Counted from the stretch's first letter, positions 17,720-27,759 are shown. The stretch: 64,000 nt of DNA from Spinactinospora alkalitolerans (GCF_013408795.1 NZ_JACCCC010000001.1:3472001-3536000), one strand, 5' to 3'. Numbers and translations are program-made. Notes: a model not told the origin generated them from the letters alone.

Positions 17720-20700
17720 TCAGGGAGGGGCTCCGGTGCTCCGGGAGGGCTCGAACTCGTGGTGCGGGTCGGAGTCCCGTGTCATCGCTTGAAGGACCTC
17801 TAGATAGCAGCGTCGGAGTAGCTCCGCGGTGTCGTCAGAGAGCTTGCCGGTGTGGTAGTCGAAGCGCAGCAGCAGCAGCTCGGAGTTCGGATGGCGCATG
17901 AATCCGGTGGACAGGGAGTGGCTGGTCGGCTCGGCCCGATATTCGGTCGTGGCATTGATCCGGGCGTCGATGAATTCGATGTCGGGGCCGATCACGTTCT
18001 GCAGCATGTGGAAGTGGTTGTAGAGAAACGTGTTGTCGAAGAGTTCCACGCCGAGGTCCTGCTGGATCCGGGCCAGCGGGTATCGGCGGTGCGGGAGCAG
18101 CTCGCGCTCCGCGTGGAAAACGGCGCGTACCAGGTCGGACCACGGAGCTGGGGTCAGGGTCAGGCGCAGGGGAAGCAGGTTCAGGTACAGGCCGCGCGCC
18201 TCGGTGGCACCGGGTTCCTCGGGCCTGCCGTGCGAGCTGACTCCGGCGATGACGTCGGGAGAACCGGTGGCAAGGCTGAGGACCTTCAGATGGGCTGCGA
18301 GGAGGACACTCTTGAGTGGAACCCCCGTCCGGGCCGCGAGGTCGCCCAGCGACGCGCACAGCGCCTCGGGCAGGAGGGCCTCCAGTGACCGGTGTGACGC
18401 GCTCCTGGTGACGGTGGAGCGCCATTGGCGGATGCCGTCCACGCTGTCGCCCTCGATATGGGTGTCCCCCAGCCTTGGGGAGAACCCGGCCGTCTCGGGG
18501 GCGGGAGCCGGCAGTCGCGCCGGCCGGAATCCGGCGAGCCTCTCCCTCCAGAAGCGGGCGGAATCGGAGGAGATCAGCGCTTCTCGTTCGAGCCGGATGA
18601 AGTCCCGGTACTGCGACTCCGGCGTGGCCTTGCGCGGGGTGTCCGGGTTCCTCAGTAGATCCAGGTACCGCCGCAGAATCTCCGTCTGCGTCGAGAACAG
18701 GCTCCAGCCGTCCAAGATCGCGTGGTGTTCCGTGACGGTCCACTGCATGGTCGAGTCCGTCCTGCGGTGCAGCGCGAACCGGATGAGCGGTGCCCTACCG
18801 ATGTCGAACGGGTGGGCGCGTTCGGTGCGCAGGACGGCTAGCAGGTGGTCGCGCTGCGCCTCGACATCGAGGTGCCGGATGTCTTCGGCGGTCACCGGTG
18901 GAGGAACCGACTCCCAGACCAACTGCATCGGGACGCTGTACCTCGACAGGTCGAAGGACGTCCGGAGAATGGGATGCCGGGCCATGACGTCGGCCACCGC
19001 GCGGCGGAACATGTCGGCGTGGTACGGAGCGCGGACATGAAAGCTGTTCACGTTGTGGTACGGCAGGCTCTCCGGTTCGAGCTCCATGTGGAAGACCATT
19101 CCGGCCTGCAGCATGGAGAGGGGATAGGCGTCGACCATCCCCTCAGGCACGATGCGGCGATCTTCCTCGGAGAGCAGGGAGAAGGGCGCGCGGTCTGCGG
19201 GGCCGACGCTTTCGGTTCTCTTGGCGACGCACTGCCGCAACTCCGCGATCGTGGGCCGCTGGAAGAGATCCTGCAGGCGCAAGGAGAACCCGTGCTCCTT
19301 GGCGAGACCGATGATCTGCAGGCTGCGAATGGAATCGCCACCGAGGTCGAAGAAACTGTCGTGCACCCCGACGCGATCGGTCTGCAAAACCCGCTGGAAA
19401 ACGTCGGCGAGCGCCTCTTCGACACCGTCCCGCGGTCCCACGAATTCGCTGGACAGGCGAGGGCGGCGGGTATCCGGCGCCGGAAGCGCGTCCCGATCGA
19501 TCTTGCCGTTGTACGTCAGCGGCCATTCGTCGATCCGGACGACAGCTGCGGGGAGCATGTGCTCGGGAAGTGTCTCGGACAGGAACGCGCGCACCTCGGA
19601 GGTGGTGAGCTGGCGGTCGGACGCGACATAGGCGGCCAGTCGCGCGGGCCGCTCGCCCTCGTCCGGGCGGGCGAGCACGACCGCGCCGCTGATCTCCGGA
19701 TGCGCACCGAGCACCGCCTCGATCTCTCCGGGCTCGACACGGAAGCCACGGATCTTGACCTGGTGGTCGTCGCGCCCGATGTATTCCAGTTCGCCACCGG
19801 GGGTGAGGCGGGCGAGATCGCCGCTGCGGTACGAGTGCCGAGGACCGCCGGAACGGGCGGGTGGAAACCGTTCCGCGGTGAGTGCCGGCCGCCCGAGGTA
19901 ACCGCGTGTGACCCCGTCCCCGTGGACGTGGATCTCCCCGGGGGCCAGGGCCGGGCAGGTGTTTCCCCAGCGATCGACCACCTCGATACTCAGGTCGGAC
20001 AGCGGTTCCCCGATCGGGCTGCCGTTTCCCGCAACGTCGTCGGCCCGCAGGATCCGGCAGGTGGCGTGGACCGTGGTCTCGGTGATGCCGTACAGGTTCG
20101 CCACCTGCGGCGATTGGTCACCATGGGCGCCGAACCAGCGCCCGACACTGGTCATGTCCACCGATTCCCCCCCGAGGACGACGTAGCGGAGGGCGAGATC
20201 GGGTGACGCCTCCGACGGGTGCCCACCCGCGGCGTCCACGGTGACGAGGTTCCGGAACGCCGACGGGGTCAGGCTCAGTACCGTGACCTGCCTCGCCCGA
20301 AGAAGGGCGTGGAGGTCCTCCGGGGACCGCGTGACCTCCTTTGGGACCACGACCAGCCGGGCGCCGTGGACCAGGGCACCCCAGATCTCCCAGGCGGAGA
20401 AGTCGAAGGATGGGGAGTGGACCCAGGTCCAGACGTCGGAAGCGTCGAAATCGAACCAGAGGCCGGTGGCGGGGAAGAGCCGGGCGAGGTTGCGGTGGGT
20501 GGCCTGCACCCCCTTCGGCGTTCCGGTGGACCCCGACGTGTAGATGAGGTAGGCGAGGTCGTCGAGCGCGGGCGGGGGGAGCATCTCGGTGCCCTTGGCC
20601 GCACTCCCGTCCGTTTCGAGCACCGACCAGTCTCCCCTGGGCAGGCGACCCGCGAGCCCTGGTGTCGCTACGACGAGCTCCGCACCACTGTCGGACAGCA

Positions 20701-22468
20701 TGAACCGTGTCCGCTCAGTGGGGTGGGCCGGGTCGAGCGGCAGGTACGCGCCTCCCGCCTTGAGCACCGCCAGGAGCGTGGTGACCAGGTCAATGCCACG
20801 CTCCTGGTAGACACCCACGATCCGCTCCGGACCGACACCCCACGCGCGCAGCGCGTGCCCGAGACGGTTGGAGCGTTCGTCGAGTTCCCCGTAGCTGATC
20901 CACTGTTTGCCTTCGTGAATCGCGGGAGCGTCGGGACACTCAGCAGCACGGCGGGCGATCCGTGCGGGGACGCAGTCGCCGTCGTCGAGCGCCATACGAG
21001 CCGCTCCGGCGTTCAGCCGGGCCAGGACGTCCGCGTCGACGAACTCCTCGGTGACTGCGTGGGCATCTGGCCGATCCAGCAGGCGACCCAGTAGCCGCAC
21101 GAAGTCGTCCGCCATCCGCCGCACGGTGCTGTGCTCGTAGAGATCGGTGTTGTACTCGATCTCGATGTGGTGCGGGTCCTCCCCGACCACCAGCCAGGTC
21201 ATGTCGAACTTCGCGGTGGCCCGTTCCACGAATACCTGGGTGAGGGGGGTGCCGGCGAGGCGACGCCCGTGACGTCCCTCGCTGTCCATACCGAACAGGA
21301 TCTGGATGAGAGGGCTGTGGCTTAGGTCCCGCTCCACCTCAAGGGAGGCCATCAGCCTTTCGAAGGGGACGTCCCTGTTCTCCAGGGCTTCGAGGACGGC
21401 CGCGTGCGCTCGGCAGGCGAGGTCCCGGAACAGGTCTCCCTCGCTGAGGGTGAGCCGCAGCGGCAGGATGTTGACGAGCAACCCCACTGTCGAATCGGTG
21501 GCCGGATCTCGGGTGGAGAACGGCGCCCCGACGATGACGTCATCCTGGTTGCTGTAGCGTCCCAGGAAGACCGAGAAGGCGGAGAGCAGCACGGCGTAGG
21601 GGGTCGTCGCCGCTGCTTGGGCCGCCTCGGTGACTCGTTCCATCAGCCGCGGAGGAAGCGGCGCAATGTGGGTGCGGCCCGCGAAGGTCTGTAGGGGCGG
21701 CCTGGGGTGGTCCGGCGGAGGTGCCGAATGCTCGGGACCGCCGGCCAGGCGCCGTTGCCAGTAGCGCACCTGGTCATCCAGATGACCAGCACTCCAGCGT
21801 TCGATCTCTTTCTCTGCGACTCCGATCTGGTCGAGACGTGGACAAGGCGGCGGCTCGAGGTGTGCGGATTCGAGGGCCTCGTAGGTTTCGGACACCTCGT
21901 CGAGGACGAGTCCGACGGAGTGCCCGTCGCAGACGATGTGGTGAATGGTGAGGACGAGTAGCCACCGCTGTTCCGCGCATCGCAGTAGCAGCACGCGCAG
22001 TGGTGGGTCATCGGTCAGCCGAATCGGCCGGCGTGCCTCCTGCTCGGCCTGCCGTAGCGCTTCCTCGTCCGGAGTTGTCGTCGTGCTCAGGTCGTGGACG
22101 AGAAATGGAAATCCGGCGTCGTCCCGGACCGTCTGTCGTGGCTCGCCACGGTGGACGGAGAAGCTGGTGCGCAGTGCTCCGTGCCGCTGGACGACTCGGG
22201 TGAAGGCGTCGCGCAGCACCGTGGGGCGCAGTTCGCCCTCGATCCGATGGGCACTACTGATGTTGTACGTGGGGGTTCCGGGGTTCCACTGCTCGAAGAA
22301 CCAGATGCGGCGCTGGGCGAACGAGAGAGGGGCGTGACCCGTCCGTTGGGAGTGGCTCCCGTTCTCAGTTTCCCAATTCTGCGGTAGTTCACCGTCGCCC
22401 GAGGTAAGGAGCCCTGGAACGTCTTCCTCGAATTCCATGCCGGCAGGACCGGTGAAATCATCGCGCAT
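17720..22468 (-). CDS. NRPS, C-A-T-C
   Basis: 1582 residues. Order: condensation (about 45-480, HHIVCDG at 176-182), adenylation (about 500-970, YTSGSTGTPKG, NLYGITETT, YRSGD, catalytic Lys in TYNGKIDRD), carrier (FFDLGGDS, Ser about 1030), second condensation domain (about 1095-1530, opening YPLSMLQAGMVFH, active site HHAILDG). Specificity residues by eye are D-F-W-S-V-G-L-V-H-K. Seven of ten match the threonine code DFWNIGMVHK. The protein ends in a C domain, so the next carrier must be on another polypeptide; the T-first protein at 9349 fits. ATG 22468 has AGGAGGGG ten bases upstream. It is the first gene of the minus-strand operon. Confidence 0.93.
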   Translation of the reverse strand: MRDDFTGPAGMEFEEDVPGLLTSGDGELPQNWETENGSHSQRTGHAPLSFAQRRIWFFEQWNPGTPTYNISSAHRIEGELRPTVLRDAFTRVVQRHGALRTSFSVHRGEPRQTVRDDAGFPFLVHDLSTTTTPDEEALRQAEQEARRPIRLTDDPPLRVLLLRCAEQRWLLVLTIHHIVCDGHSVGLVLDEVSETYEALESAHLEPPPCPRLDQIGVAEKEIERWSAGHLDDQVRYWQRRLAGGPEHSAPPPDHPRPPLQTFAGRTHIAPLPPRLMERVTEAAQAAATTPYAVLLSAFSVFLGRYSNQDDVIVGAPFSTRDPATDSTVGLLVNILPLRLTLSEGDLFRDLACRAHAAVLEALENRDVPFERLMASLEVERDLSHSPLIQILFGMDSEGRHGRRLAGTPLTQVFVERATAKFDMTWLVVGEDPHHIEIEYNTDLYEHSTVRRMADDFVRLLGRLLDRPDAHAVTEEFVDADVLARLNAGAARMALDDGDCVPARIARRAAECPDAPAIHEGKQWISYGELDERSNRLGHALRAWGVGPERIVGVYQERGIDLVTTLLAVLKAGGAYLPLDPAHPTERTRFMLSDSGAELVVATPGLAGRLPRGDWSVLETDGSAAKGTEMLPPPALDDLAYLIYTSGSTGTPKGVQATHRNLARLFPATGLWFDFDASDVWTWVHSPSFDFSAWEIWGALVHGARLVVVPKEVTRSPEDLHALLRARQVTVLSLTPSAFRNLVTVDAAGGHPSEASPDLALRYVVLGGESVDMTSVGRWFGAHGDQSPQVANLYGITETTVHATCRILRADDVAGNGSPIGEPLSDLSIEVVDRWGNTCPALAPGEIHVHGDGVTRGYLGRPALTAERFPPARSGGPRHSYRSGDLARLTPGGELEYIGRDDHQVKIRGFRVEPGEIEAVLGAHPEISGAVVLARPDEGERPARLAAYVASDRQLTTSEVRAFLSETLPEHMLPAAVVRIDEWPLTYNGKIDRDALPAPDTRRPRLSSEFVGPRDGVEEALADVFQRVLQTDRVGVHDSFFDLGGDSIRSLQIIGLAKEHGFSLRLQDLFQRPTIAELRQCVAKRTESVGPADRAPFSLLSEEDRRIVPEGMVDAYPLSMLQAGMVFHMELEPESLPYHNVNSFHVRAPYHADMFRRAVADVMARHPILRTSFDLSRYSVPMQLVWESVPPPVTAEDIRHLDVEAQRDHLLAVLRTERAHPFDIGRAPLIRFALHRRTDSTMQWTVTEHHAILDGWSLFSTQTEILRRYLDLLRNPDTPRKATPESQYRDFIRLEREALISSDSARFWRERLAGFRPARLPAPAPETAGFSPRLGDTHIEGDSVDGIRQWRSTVTRSASHRSLEALLPEALCASLGDLAARTGVPLKSVLLAAHLKVLSLATGSPDVIAGVSSHGRPEEPGATEARGLYLNLLPLRLTLTPAPWSDLVRAVFHAERELLPHRRYPLARIQQDLGVELFDNTFLYNHFHMLQNVIGPDIEFIDARINATTEYRAEPTSHSLSTGFMRHPNSELLLLRFDYHTGKLSDDTAELLRRCYLEVLQAMTRDSDPHHEFEPSRSTGAPP

Positions 22469-22755
22469 GCCCGGGATTCCCCTCCTCCTCGCTTGTGTCC
22501 ACGGTTGGGGCGTACGTTTCCTCAGCCGCAGACATCGATCGGAGAGCCTAGGGAAGCCCGGCATCGCGGGATTATCCCCACACTAAGCACGGCCCCGCCC
22601 GGCGTGATTGGTGGCGGAAAGGGAGCCGATAGGTGAATGGCGGAGTATGGGCCGGGCTCGCTACCGGGCCGCTGGCGCGCGGGGAGCGCCGCCCGTGTCC
22701 CCATGTCAGCGCCCCGGTTCCACGAAACCCTTGGACGTCGACACCGGAGGTCGTT
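22469..22755. promoter_or_regulatory. Divergent promoter region of the peptide cluster
   Basis: This 287-bp gap separates the start of the large minus-strand synthetase from the plus-strand A-T gene, so both promoters must lie here. I see no consensus -35/-10 pair and no clear heptamer repeats of the SARP-binding type. It is the natural target to test for the regulator encoded at 24600. Confidence 0.5.
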
Positions 22756-24573
22756 GTGAGTGGTGAAAATGCCCCGGGCACTGCTTCCGATGCTTCCGGC
22801 CCCTCGCTCGCGGACGTGTTCGCGGCCCGAGTGGCGGAGAGGCCGGAGGCGCCGGCGGTGATTGGCGGCGGGGAGGAACTGAGCTACGCGGAGCTGGACG
22901 CGCGCTCCGAGCGGGTGGCGCGTTATTTGGGCGAGCTGGGCGTCCGCAGAGAGAGCCCGGTCGTGCTGATGCTGGAGCGATCGACACACGTGCCGGTGTG
23001 GCTGCTCGCGGTAGTCAAGGCCGGAGGGGTGTGCGTACCGGTGCACCATGGGGATCCGGGCGAGCGGATCCGGCGAGTGGTGGACGACACCGGGGCGGGT
23101 GTCCTGGTCGCTGACTCCGCGATGGCCGCGCGGATACCGCCGGGGTTGAGAGCGCGAGTGGTGCAGGCGGGCCTGGCCCGGTCCCAAGCCGCGGTGGCCG
23201 TGGCGAAGCCGGACGGAGGGGAGGCCGTGCGGGCGTATCCCGGCGACGCGGCGTACATAATGTATACCTCCGGGTCTACCGGGAGACCGAAGGGGGTCGT
23301 GGCCACCCACCGGAATGTAACGGCCCTCGCTGCGGATGGGCGCTGGACGTCCGGGGGGCATGAACGCGTGCTGGCGCACTCCCCCCTCGCGTTCGATGCC
23401 TCAACGTACGAGATCTGGGTGCCGCTTCTGACAGGGGGCACAGTAGTGATGGCGCCGCCGGGCGCGATGGATGCCGCGGTGGTACGCCAGATGATCGACG
23501 AGCATCGCGTGACCGGGATGTTCTTCACCACCGCACTGTTCAACCTCCTCGCCGAGGAGGATCCGGAGTGCTTCCGCGGTGTCCGGGAGATCTGGACCGG
23601 AGGCGAGACGGCCTCGCCGGTGGCGATGCGGCGGGTACTCGACACGACCGGCGGGACGGACCTGGTTCACGTCTATGGCCCCACGGAGACGACGACGTTC
23701 GCGACCTGTGCATCGCCGGCCCCGGGCCTGCTGGACGCTGGAGTGGCCCCGATCGGTGTAGCCATGGCGGGGATGCGGGCTCACGTGCTCGACGAATGGC
23801 TGCGCCCCGTCCCCCAAGGCGTGACCGGAGAGCTCTACATCGCAGGCACGGGCGTGGCCCGCGGGTACCTGGGCCAGCCGGTGACGACGGCGGAGCGCTT
23901 CCTCCCCGACCTGTCCGGGGGAGGCGGGCGGATGTACCGTACGGGCGACCTGGTGCGCCGGCTGCCGCAGGGCGGGCTGGAGTTTCGAGGGCGCGTTGAC
24001 GACCAGGTCAAGATCCGGGGGCATCGGGTCGAGCCGGGCGAGGTCGAAACGGTCTTGGGAAGCTGTCCACACGTCGCCCGGACCGTGGTGCTGGCCGCCC
24101 CCGACCATCAGGACACGATCCGCCTAACCGCCTATGTGGTCCCGGCCGCGGGGGAAAGTCCCGATTCGACCGTGCTGGCCGGTTTCCTCGCCGAACGCCT
24201 TCCGGGGTATATGGTTCCCGACAGGTTCGTCGAGTTGGATGAGCTGCCACTGACGCCCAACGGCAAAGTCGACCGGGAGCGACTGCCGGTCCCCGACTAC
24301 GGTCGCCGGATCGCCGGAATGGAGTACGTGGCTCCCAGCACCCCCATGGAGGAGGCCATCGCCCGGGTCTGGGGTGAGGTCCTGGATGTGGAGGACCCCG
24401 TCGGTGTCCAGGACGACTTCTTCGACCTGGGGGGCGATTCCATCCGCGGCCTGCAGATCGTGGCGCGGCTGCGGGACTCCGGGATCGACATCACGGTCAA
24501 AGAGCTCTTCGAGCGACCGACGATCGCCGAGATAGCCGCCACACGGGATGTTGCCGGCACCGTCCGGAGATAG
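22756..24573 (+). CDS. NRPS adenylation-thiolation (A-T) protein, divergent
   Basis: 605 residues from GTG 22756, chosen because CCGGAGG ends five bases upstream. Adenylation domain about 15-510 (YTSGSTGRPKG, VYGPTETTT, YRTGD, Lys in TPNGKVDRE) and carrier about 525-600 (FFDLGGDS, Ser562). Specificity residues by eye are D-A-Y-F-W-G-V-T-F-K. Six of ten match the valine-type code DAFWIGGTFK, so an aliphatic residue is possible but weakly supported. It is the only synthetase gene on the plus strand. It has no condensation domain, so it should charge a carrier used in trans or start the chain. It converges on the SARP gene with 26 bases between the stops. Confidence 0.92.
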   Translation: MSGENAPGTASDASGPSLADVFAARVAERPEAPAVIGGGEELSYAELDARSERVARYLGELGVRRESPVVLMLERSTHVPVWLLAVVKAGGVCVPVHHGDPGERIRRVVDDTGAGVLVADSAMAARIPPGLRARVVQAGLARSQAAVAVAKPDGGEAVRAYPGDAAYIMYTSGSTGRPKGVVATHRNVTALAADGRWTSGGHERVLAHSPLAFDASTYEIWVPLLTGGTVVMAPPGAMDAAVVRQMIDEHRVTGMFFTTALFNLLAEEDPECFRGVREIWTGGETASPVAMRRVLDTTGGTDLVHVYGPTETTTFATCASPAPGLLDAGVAPIGVAMAGMRAHVLDEWLRPVPQGVTGELYIAGTGVARGYLGQPVTTAERFLPDLSGGGGRMYRTGDLVRRLPQGGLEFRGRVDDQVKIRGHRVEPGEVETVLGSCPHVARTVVLAAPDHQDTIRLTAYVVPAAGESPDSTVLAGFLAERLPGYMVPDRFVELDELPLTPNGKVDRERLPVPDYGRRIAGMEYVAPSTPMEEAIARVWGEVLDVEDPVGVQDDFFDLGGDSIRGLQIVARLRDSGIDITVKELFERPTIAEIAATRDVAGTVRR

Positions 24574-24599
24574 GTAACGCCGCCACCGGCAGTGGGCTC

Positions 24600-26897
24600 C
24601 TATGCGGTCCTCCGCTTTTTGATGCCGGGGGCACCGTTGCAGGAGTGATGCCTGGCCCTTCTCCCGGTTCCCACCAGGCCGGGGAACAGACCGAGGGCTT
24701 CGATCCCCGTGCCGAGTTCCCGGCGCAACTCGTCCAGTCCGTGCTCCGAGGCTTGGGCGAGTGCCGAGCAGAGATTGCGTCGTTCGACTTCGACCCAGGT
24801 CAGCGGATCGGCGAGTGCCTGCTGGGCGTAGCGAGGGGGAGCATTCCAGTGGTAGGTCCCCCTGCCCGGGCCACTGTGTCCACCTCCATGGATCCGCCGG
24901 TTCGCCTCGTCCACGAGCGATATCCAGCCGCCGAGCATCCTCTCGGTAGCCGCCCGGCACTCCTGCGCCGTCTCCTGCGCGGCCAGGCGGTCGCGGGCGA
25001 AGAGACGAACGATCGCAGGAAGGCGGTAGCGGGGCGCTCCCCCTACGTCCATGCCTTCCATATCCAGTAGGTGGGCGTCCAGCAGTGCATCGAGGATGTC
25101 CAGATGGCGCGGACCCGGCAGGTCCGTGAGGGCGTTCATCACCCAGGCGGGAATGTTCGACTCGGGGGTGAGCCCGAGCATCCGCAACGCGCGGCGGCTC
25201 TCGGGCTCAAGCCGATCGTAGACGATCGCCAGCTCGGCTCGCGTTCTTAGCGTTTCGCGTACCGGGCCGTTGGGCCAGGGACGTCCATCGCCAAGCCGAT
25301 TCGCTATGCACGCCAGTGGATAATGGGGACGTGCCGCCAGCCAGGCAGCGATGCCACGCACAGTGAGCGGAAGGTGGGCCGCCCTCTCCGCTAGGGCGGT
25401 GGCCGCGTCCTTGTCGCCGGCGACTCGCTCGCGCCCGGCCACACGGCTCAAAAGCTCCAGGGATTCGCCTTTCGAGAACTCCGTGAGCTCGATCCGCCGC
25501 ACACCGGGAGGGCCTGTTAGGCGGTTCCTGCTCGTGAGGAGGACCGCGCATGTGCCGCTGCCGGGCAATAGCGGTATGACCTGCTCTTCGGAAGCCACGT
25601 CGTCGAGGACGAGCAAGATACGCCGGTGGGCCACCAGGTTTCGGTAGAGTGCCGACCGTTCGTCCAGTCCCGCCGGAACGGCCAAACGCTTTTCGCCAAG
25701 TGTCCGGAGGATCCGCCGCAGCGCGTCGTACGGACTGACGGGACTGCCTCTGTTACCCCGCATGTCGCAGAACAGCTGACCGTCTGGGAAGTGGTCCGCG
25801 ACGAGAGTGTGCGCTAGACGCACGGCCGTGGTGCTCTTGCCGATCCCGGGTAAGCCTGTGAACGCGACGACGTTGGCGGCGCCCGGGGTGCGTGCGTCGA
25901 GGAGCTCATCGTGTGCCTGGCTCAGTGCCTTGTCCCGGCCGACGAAGTCCTTGATGTCCGACGGTAGTTGCCGAGGCCGTCGTGTGTCGGCGGCCCGCTC
26001 CGCCGGCTCCGAGGCGAGCGGACCCCGGGAGGCTCGGTGCTCCGTGAGCGTCGCGGAAGAACCGGGGAAGGTTGCGGGCCGGCCCGGCACGCCCCCTGCT
26101 GCCTTGGGCGTTGACTCCTCCGTGAGGACTGTCTTTTCCAAGCTGCGCAACTCTGGCCCCGGTTCCAGGCCCAACTCCGCTACCAGGAGCTCCCTGCCCG
26201 ATCTGTAGGTTTCCAGGGCCTCTGCCCTTCTGCCGGACCAGTGGAGCGCGAGTATGAGCTGAGCGCGGAATCGTTCTCGAAGCGGGTACTGTTCCACCAG
26301 CTCACGCAGTTCACCGATCGACTGGTGATGACGCCCAAGGGCCAGCTCGAGGCTGAAGCACTTCTCTACCGTGCTCAACCAGTCCTCGTCGAGTCTCGTC
26401 GCCTTTGCCCGCAGCGCACCACTGGTAATCCCTTTCAGCGCTGGCCCTCTCCACAGAGCGAGAGCCTTCCTGACAAGCCGCAGGGCTTCCTCTGGCTCCT
26501 CCTTCCTGGCTGCGGTGTCCGCATCGGCGACAAGCCGAGCATAGATTTGGGAATCGATCTTGCTGCTATCCAGTTGCAGGAAGTACCCGGGGGATTGGGT
26601 GACGATCCGGGCATCGCCGGACGCCTTTTTGAGGAGCTTGCGCAGCCGAGATATACAGATCTGCACCTGCGTCCGAGCGGTTTCCGGCGGACTGCTCTCC
26701 CAGATCACATCCACGAGCTGGTCTGTGGAAATGATACGGCCCGGTTCGAGCAAGAGCGCGCTGAGAAGTTTTCTCTGGCGTCCGGGAGGAACCAGAGGAC
26801 CACCTGACGCACTTGCGATCTGCAGTGGTCCCAGAATTCTGTAAACAGCTCTTTCCGACTCTTCCGAATCCCCAATCATGGAACGTCCTGTCTGCAT
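24600..26897 (-). CDS. SARP-family regulator with NB-ARC ATPase domain
   Basis: 765 residues. N-terminal OmpR-type winged helix (about 18-110, RILGPLQI and TARTQVQICISRLRKLL), bacterial transcriptional activator domain (about 115-265, ending in ELGLEPGPELR), a linker, then an NB-ARC/AAA ATPase with P-loop GLPGIGKSTT (about 345) and Walker-B-like ILLVLDDV. It is shorter than AfsR (about 990 aa) because the C-terminal TPR region is missing or very short. Such proteins activate antibiotic clusters by binding direct repeats near -35. AGGGAGG lies just before ATG 26897. It is the likely pathway-specific activator; no other regulator is embedded in the cluster. Confidence 0.92.
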   Translation of the reverse strand: MQTGRSMIGDSEESERAVYRILGPLQIASASGGPLVPPGRQRKLLSALLLEPGRIISTDQLVDVIWESSPPETARTQVQICISRLRKLLKKASGDARIVTQSPGYFLQLDSSKIDSQIYARLVADADTAARKEEPEEALRLVRKALALWRGPALKGITSGALRAKATRLDEDWLSTVEKCFSLELALGRHHQSIGELRELVEQYPLRERFRAQLILALHWSGRRAEALETYRSGRELLVAELGLEPGPELRSLEKTVLTEESTPKAAGGVPGRPATFPGSSATLTEHRASRGPLASEPAERAADTRRPRQLPSDIKDFVGRDKALSQAHDELLDARTPGAANVVAFTGLPGIGKSTTAVRLAHTLVADHFPDGQLFCDMRGNRGSPVSPYDALRRILRTLGEKRLAVPAGLDERSALYRNLVAHRRILLVLDDVASEEQVIPLLPGSGTCAVLLTSRNRLTGPPGVRRIELTEFSKGESLELLSRVAGRERVAGDKDAATALAERAAHLPLTVRGIAAWLAARPHYPLACIANRLGDGRPWPNGPVRETLRTRAELAIVYDRLEPESRRALRMLGLTPESNIPAWVMNALTDLPGPRHLDILDALLDAHLLDMEGMDVGGAPRYRLPAIVRLFARDRLAAQETAQECRAATERMLGGWISLVDEANRRIHGGGHSGPGRGTYHWNAPPRYAQQALADPLTWVEVERRNLCSALAQASEHGLDELRRELGTGIEALGLFPGLVGTGRRARHHSCNGAPGIKKRRTA

Positions 26898-27759
26898 TTA
26901 TCCTCCCTGGTCGATGCCGCGCATCAAGGGCGTATTAATGTGACATTCACTCGCAACGAGTTGATTCTCTTTGTGTGCATTGGCGACTCGATGGTGGCCG
27001 AGCTTCATGCGGGCGTCCATCCGTCCAGGCGGTCTCAGTGGCGCACGGTGCGGACGCCGTTTCGTCCGCCTTGTCGCGGAGGGGCCTTGAAAGCGCGAAG
27101 ATGGGTGAGGGGCCGGTCGTCGGTCGTGGAGGCCGGGCATTTCCCGGATGATCACCTCCGCCGCCACAGCGGATCTCGGCTGAAGGCAGGAACGAGGCCG
27201 CCACCCTTCCGACGGGGAGAGAGGGAGGGCGGTGAGGAGTAGTGGCGCTCCACGACTTCCCTGTAGCTGGGTGCCGCAAGAAATCAGCCCTGCGCTCATT
27301 CGTCACGCCGCTGGTCACCAGCCTGCCTAATTAATACGTGATCTTAGACGCCGTGGTCGTGCATTGCTTCAAGCTCTTCTGGAGCCGAATTTCTCTGCCA
27401 GAGGCCAAGGGTTCCATACCCGAGTCGCGAAGCTCAACATCTTCCCCCGGAAGCATCAAAAATGTAACCCTCATGGCAGGAAGACCGATGTTATGCCTGG
27501 TGTTTCCAAAATCGCTGACTTCGGTCTTCCGCGGCGGACTGTCATCCCGTGGACGACTCGTTTCTGTTTGAGGGAACGGTGAAACCCCGCAGGGGGCATA
27601 GCGGCGTCCCGACTCCTCAGACGTCCGATCGCTTCGGACAGCAGGCGGGCCCGGGGCGGGATGCGGTCGAAACCGCTCATGACCAGGGGTTGAGGATTCG
27701 CCACACATCCGGGATGCCGGCGTTTTTACTCCAAGCGCCGTGAAGGGCCTGGGGGTCTT
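26898..27759. other. Non-coding stretch upstream of the SARP gene
   Basis: Base composition is mixed and includes AT-rich patches (around 26930-26980, 27330-27360 and 27440-27520). Short open frames exist on both strands but none has consistent GC3 bias or a recognisable domain. The SARP promoter must lie in the first few hundred bases. I see no consensus promoter. Confidence 0.4.

Noticed and set aside
17720-19180. Epimerisation domain at the end of the C-A-T-C synthetase
   Set aside because: The opening and active-site motifs fit condensation domains. The epimerase motifs after the HHxxxDG site were not found.
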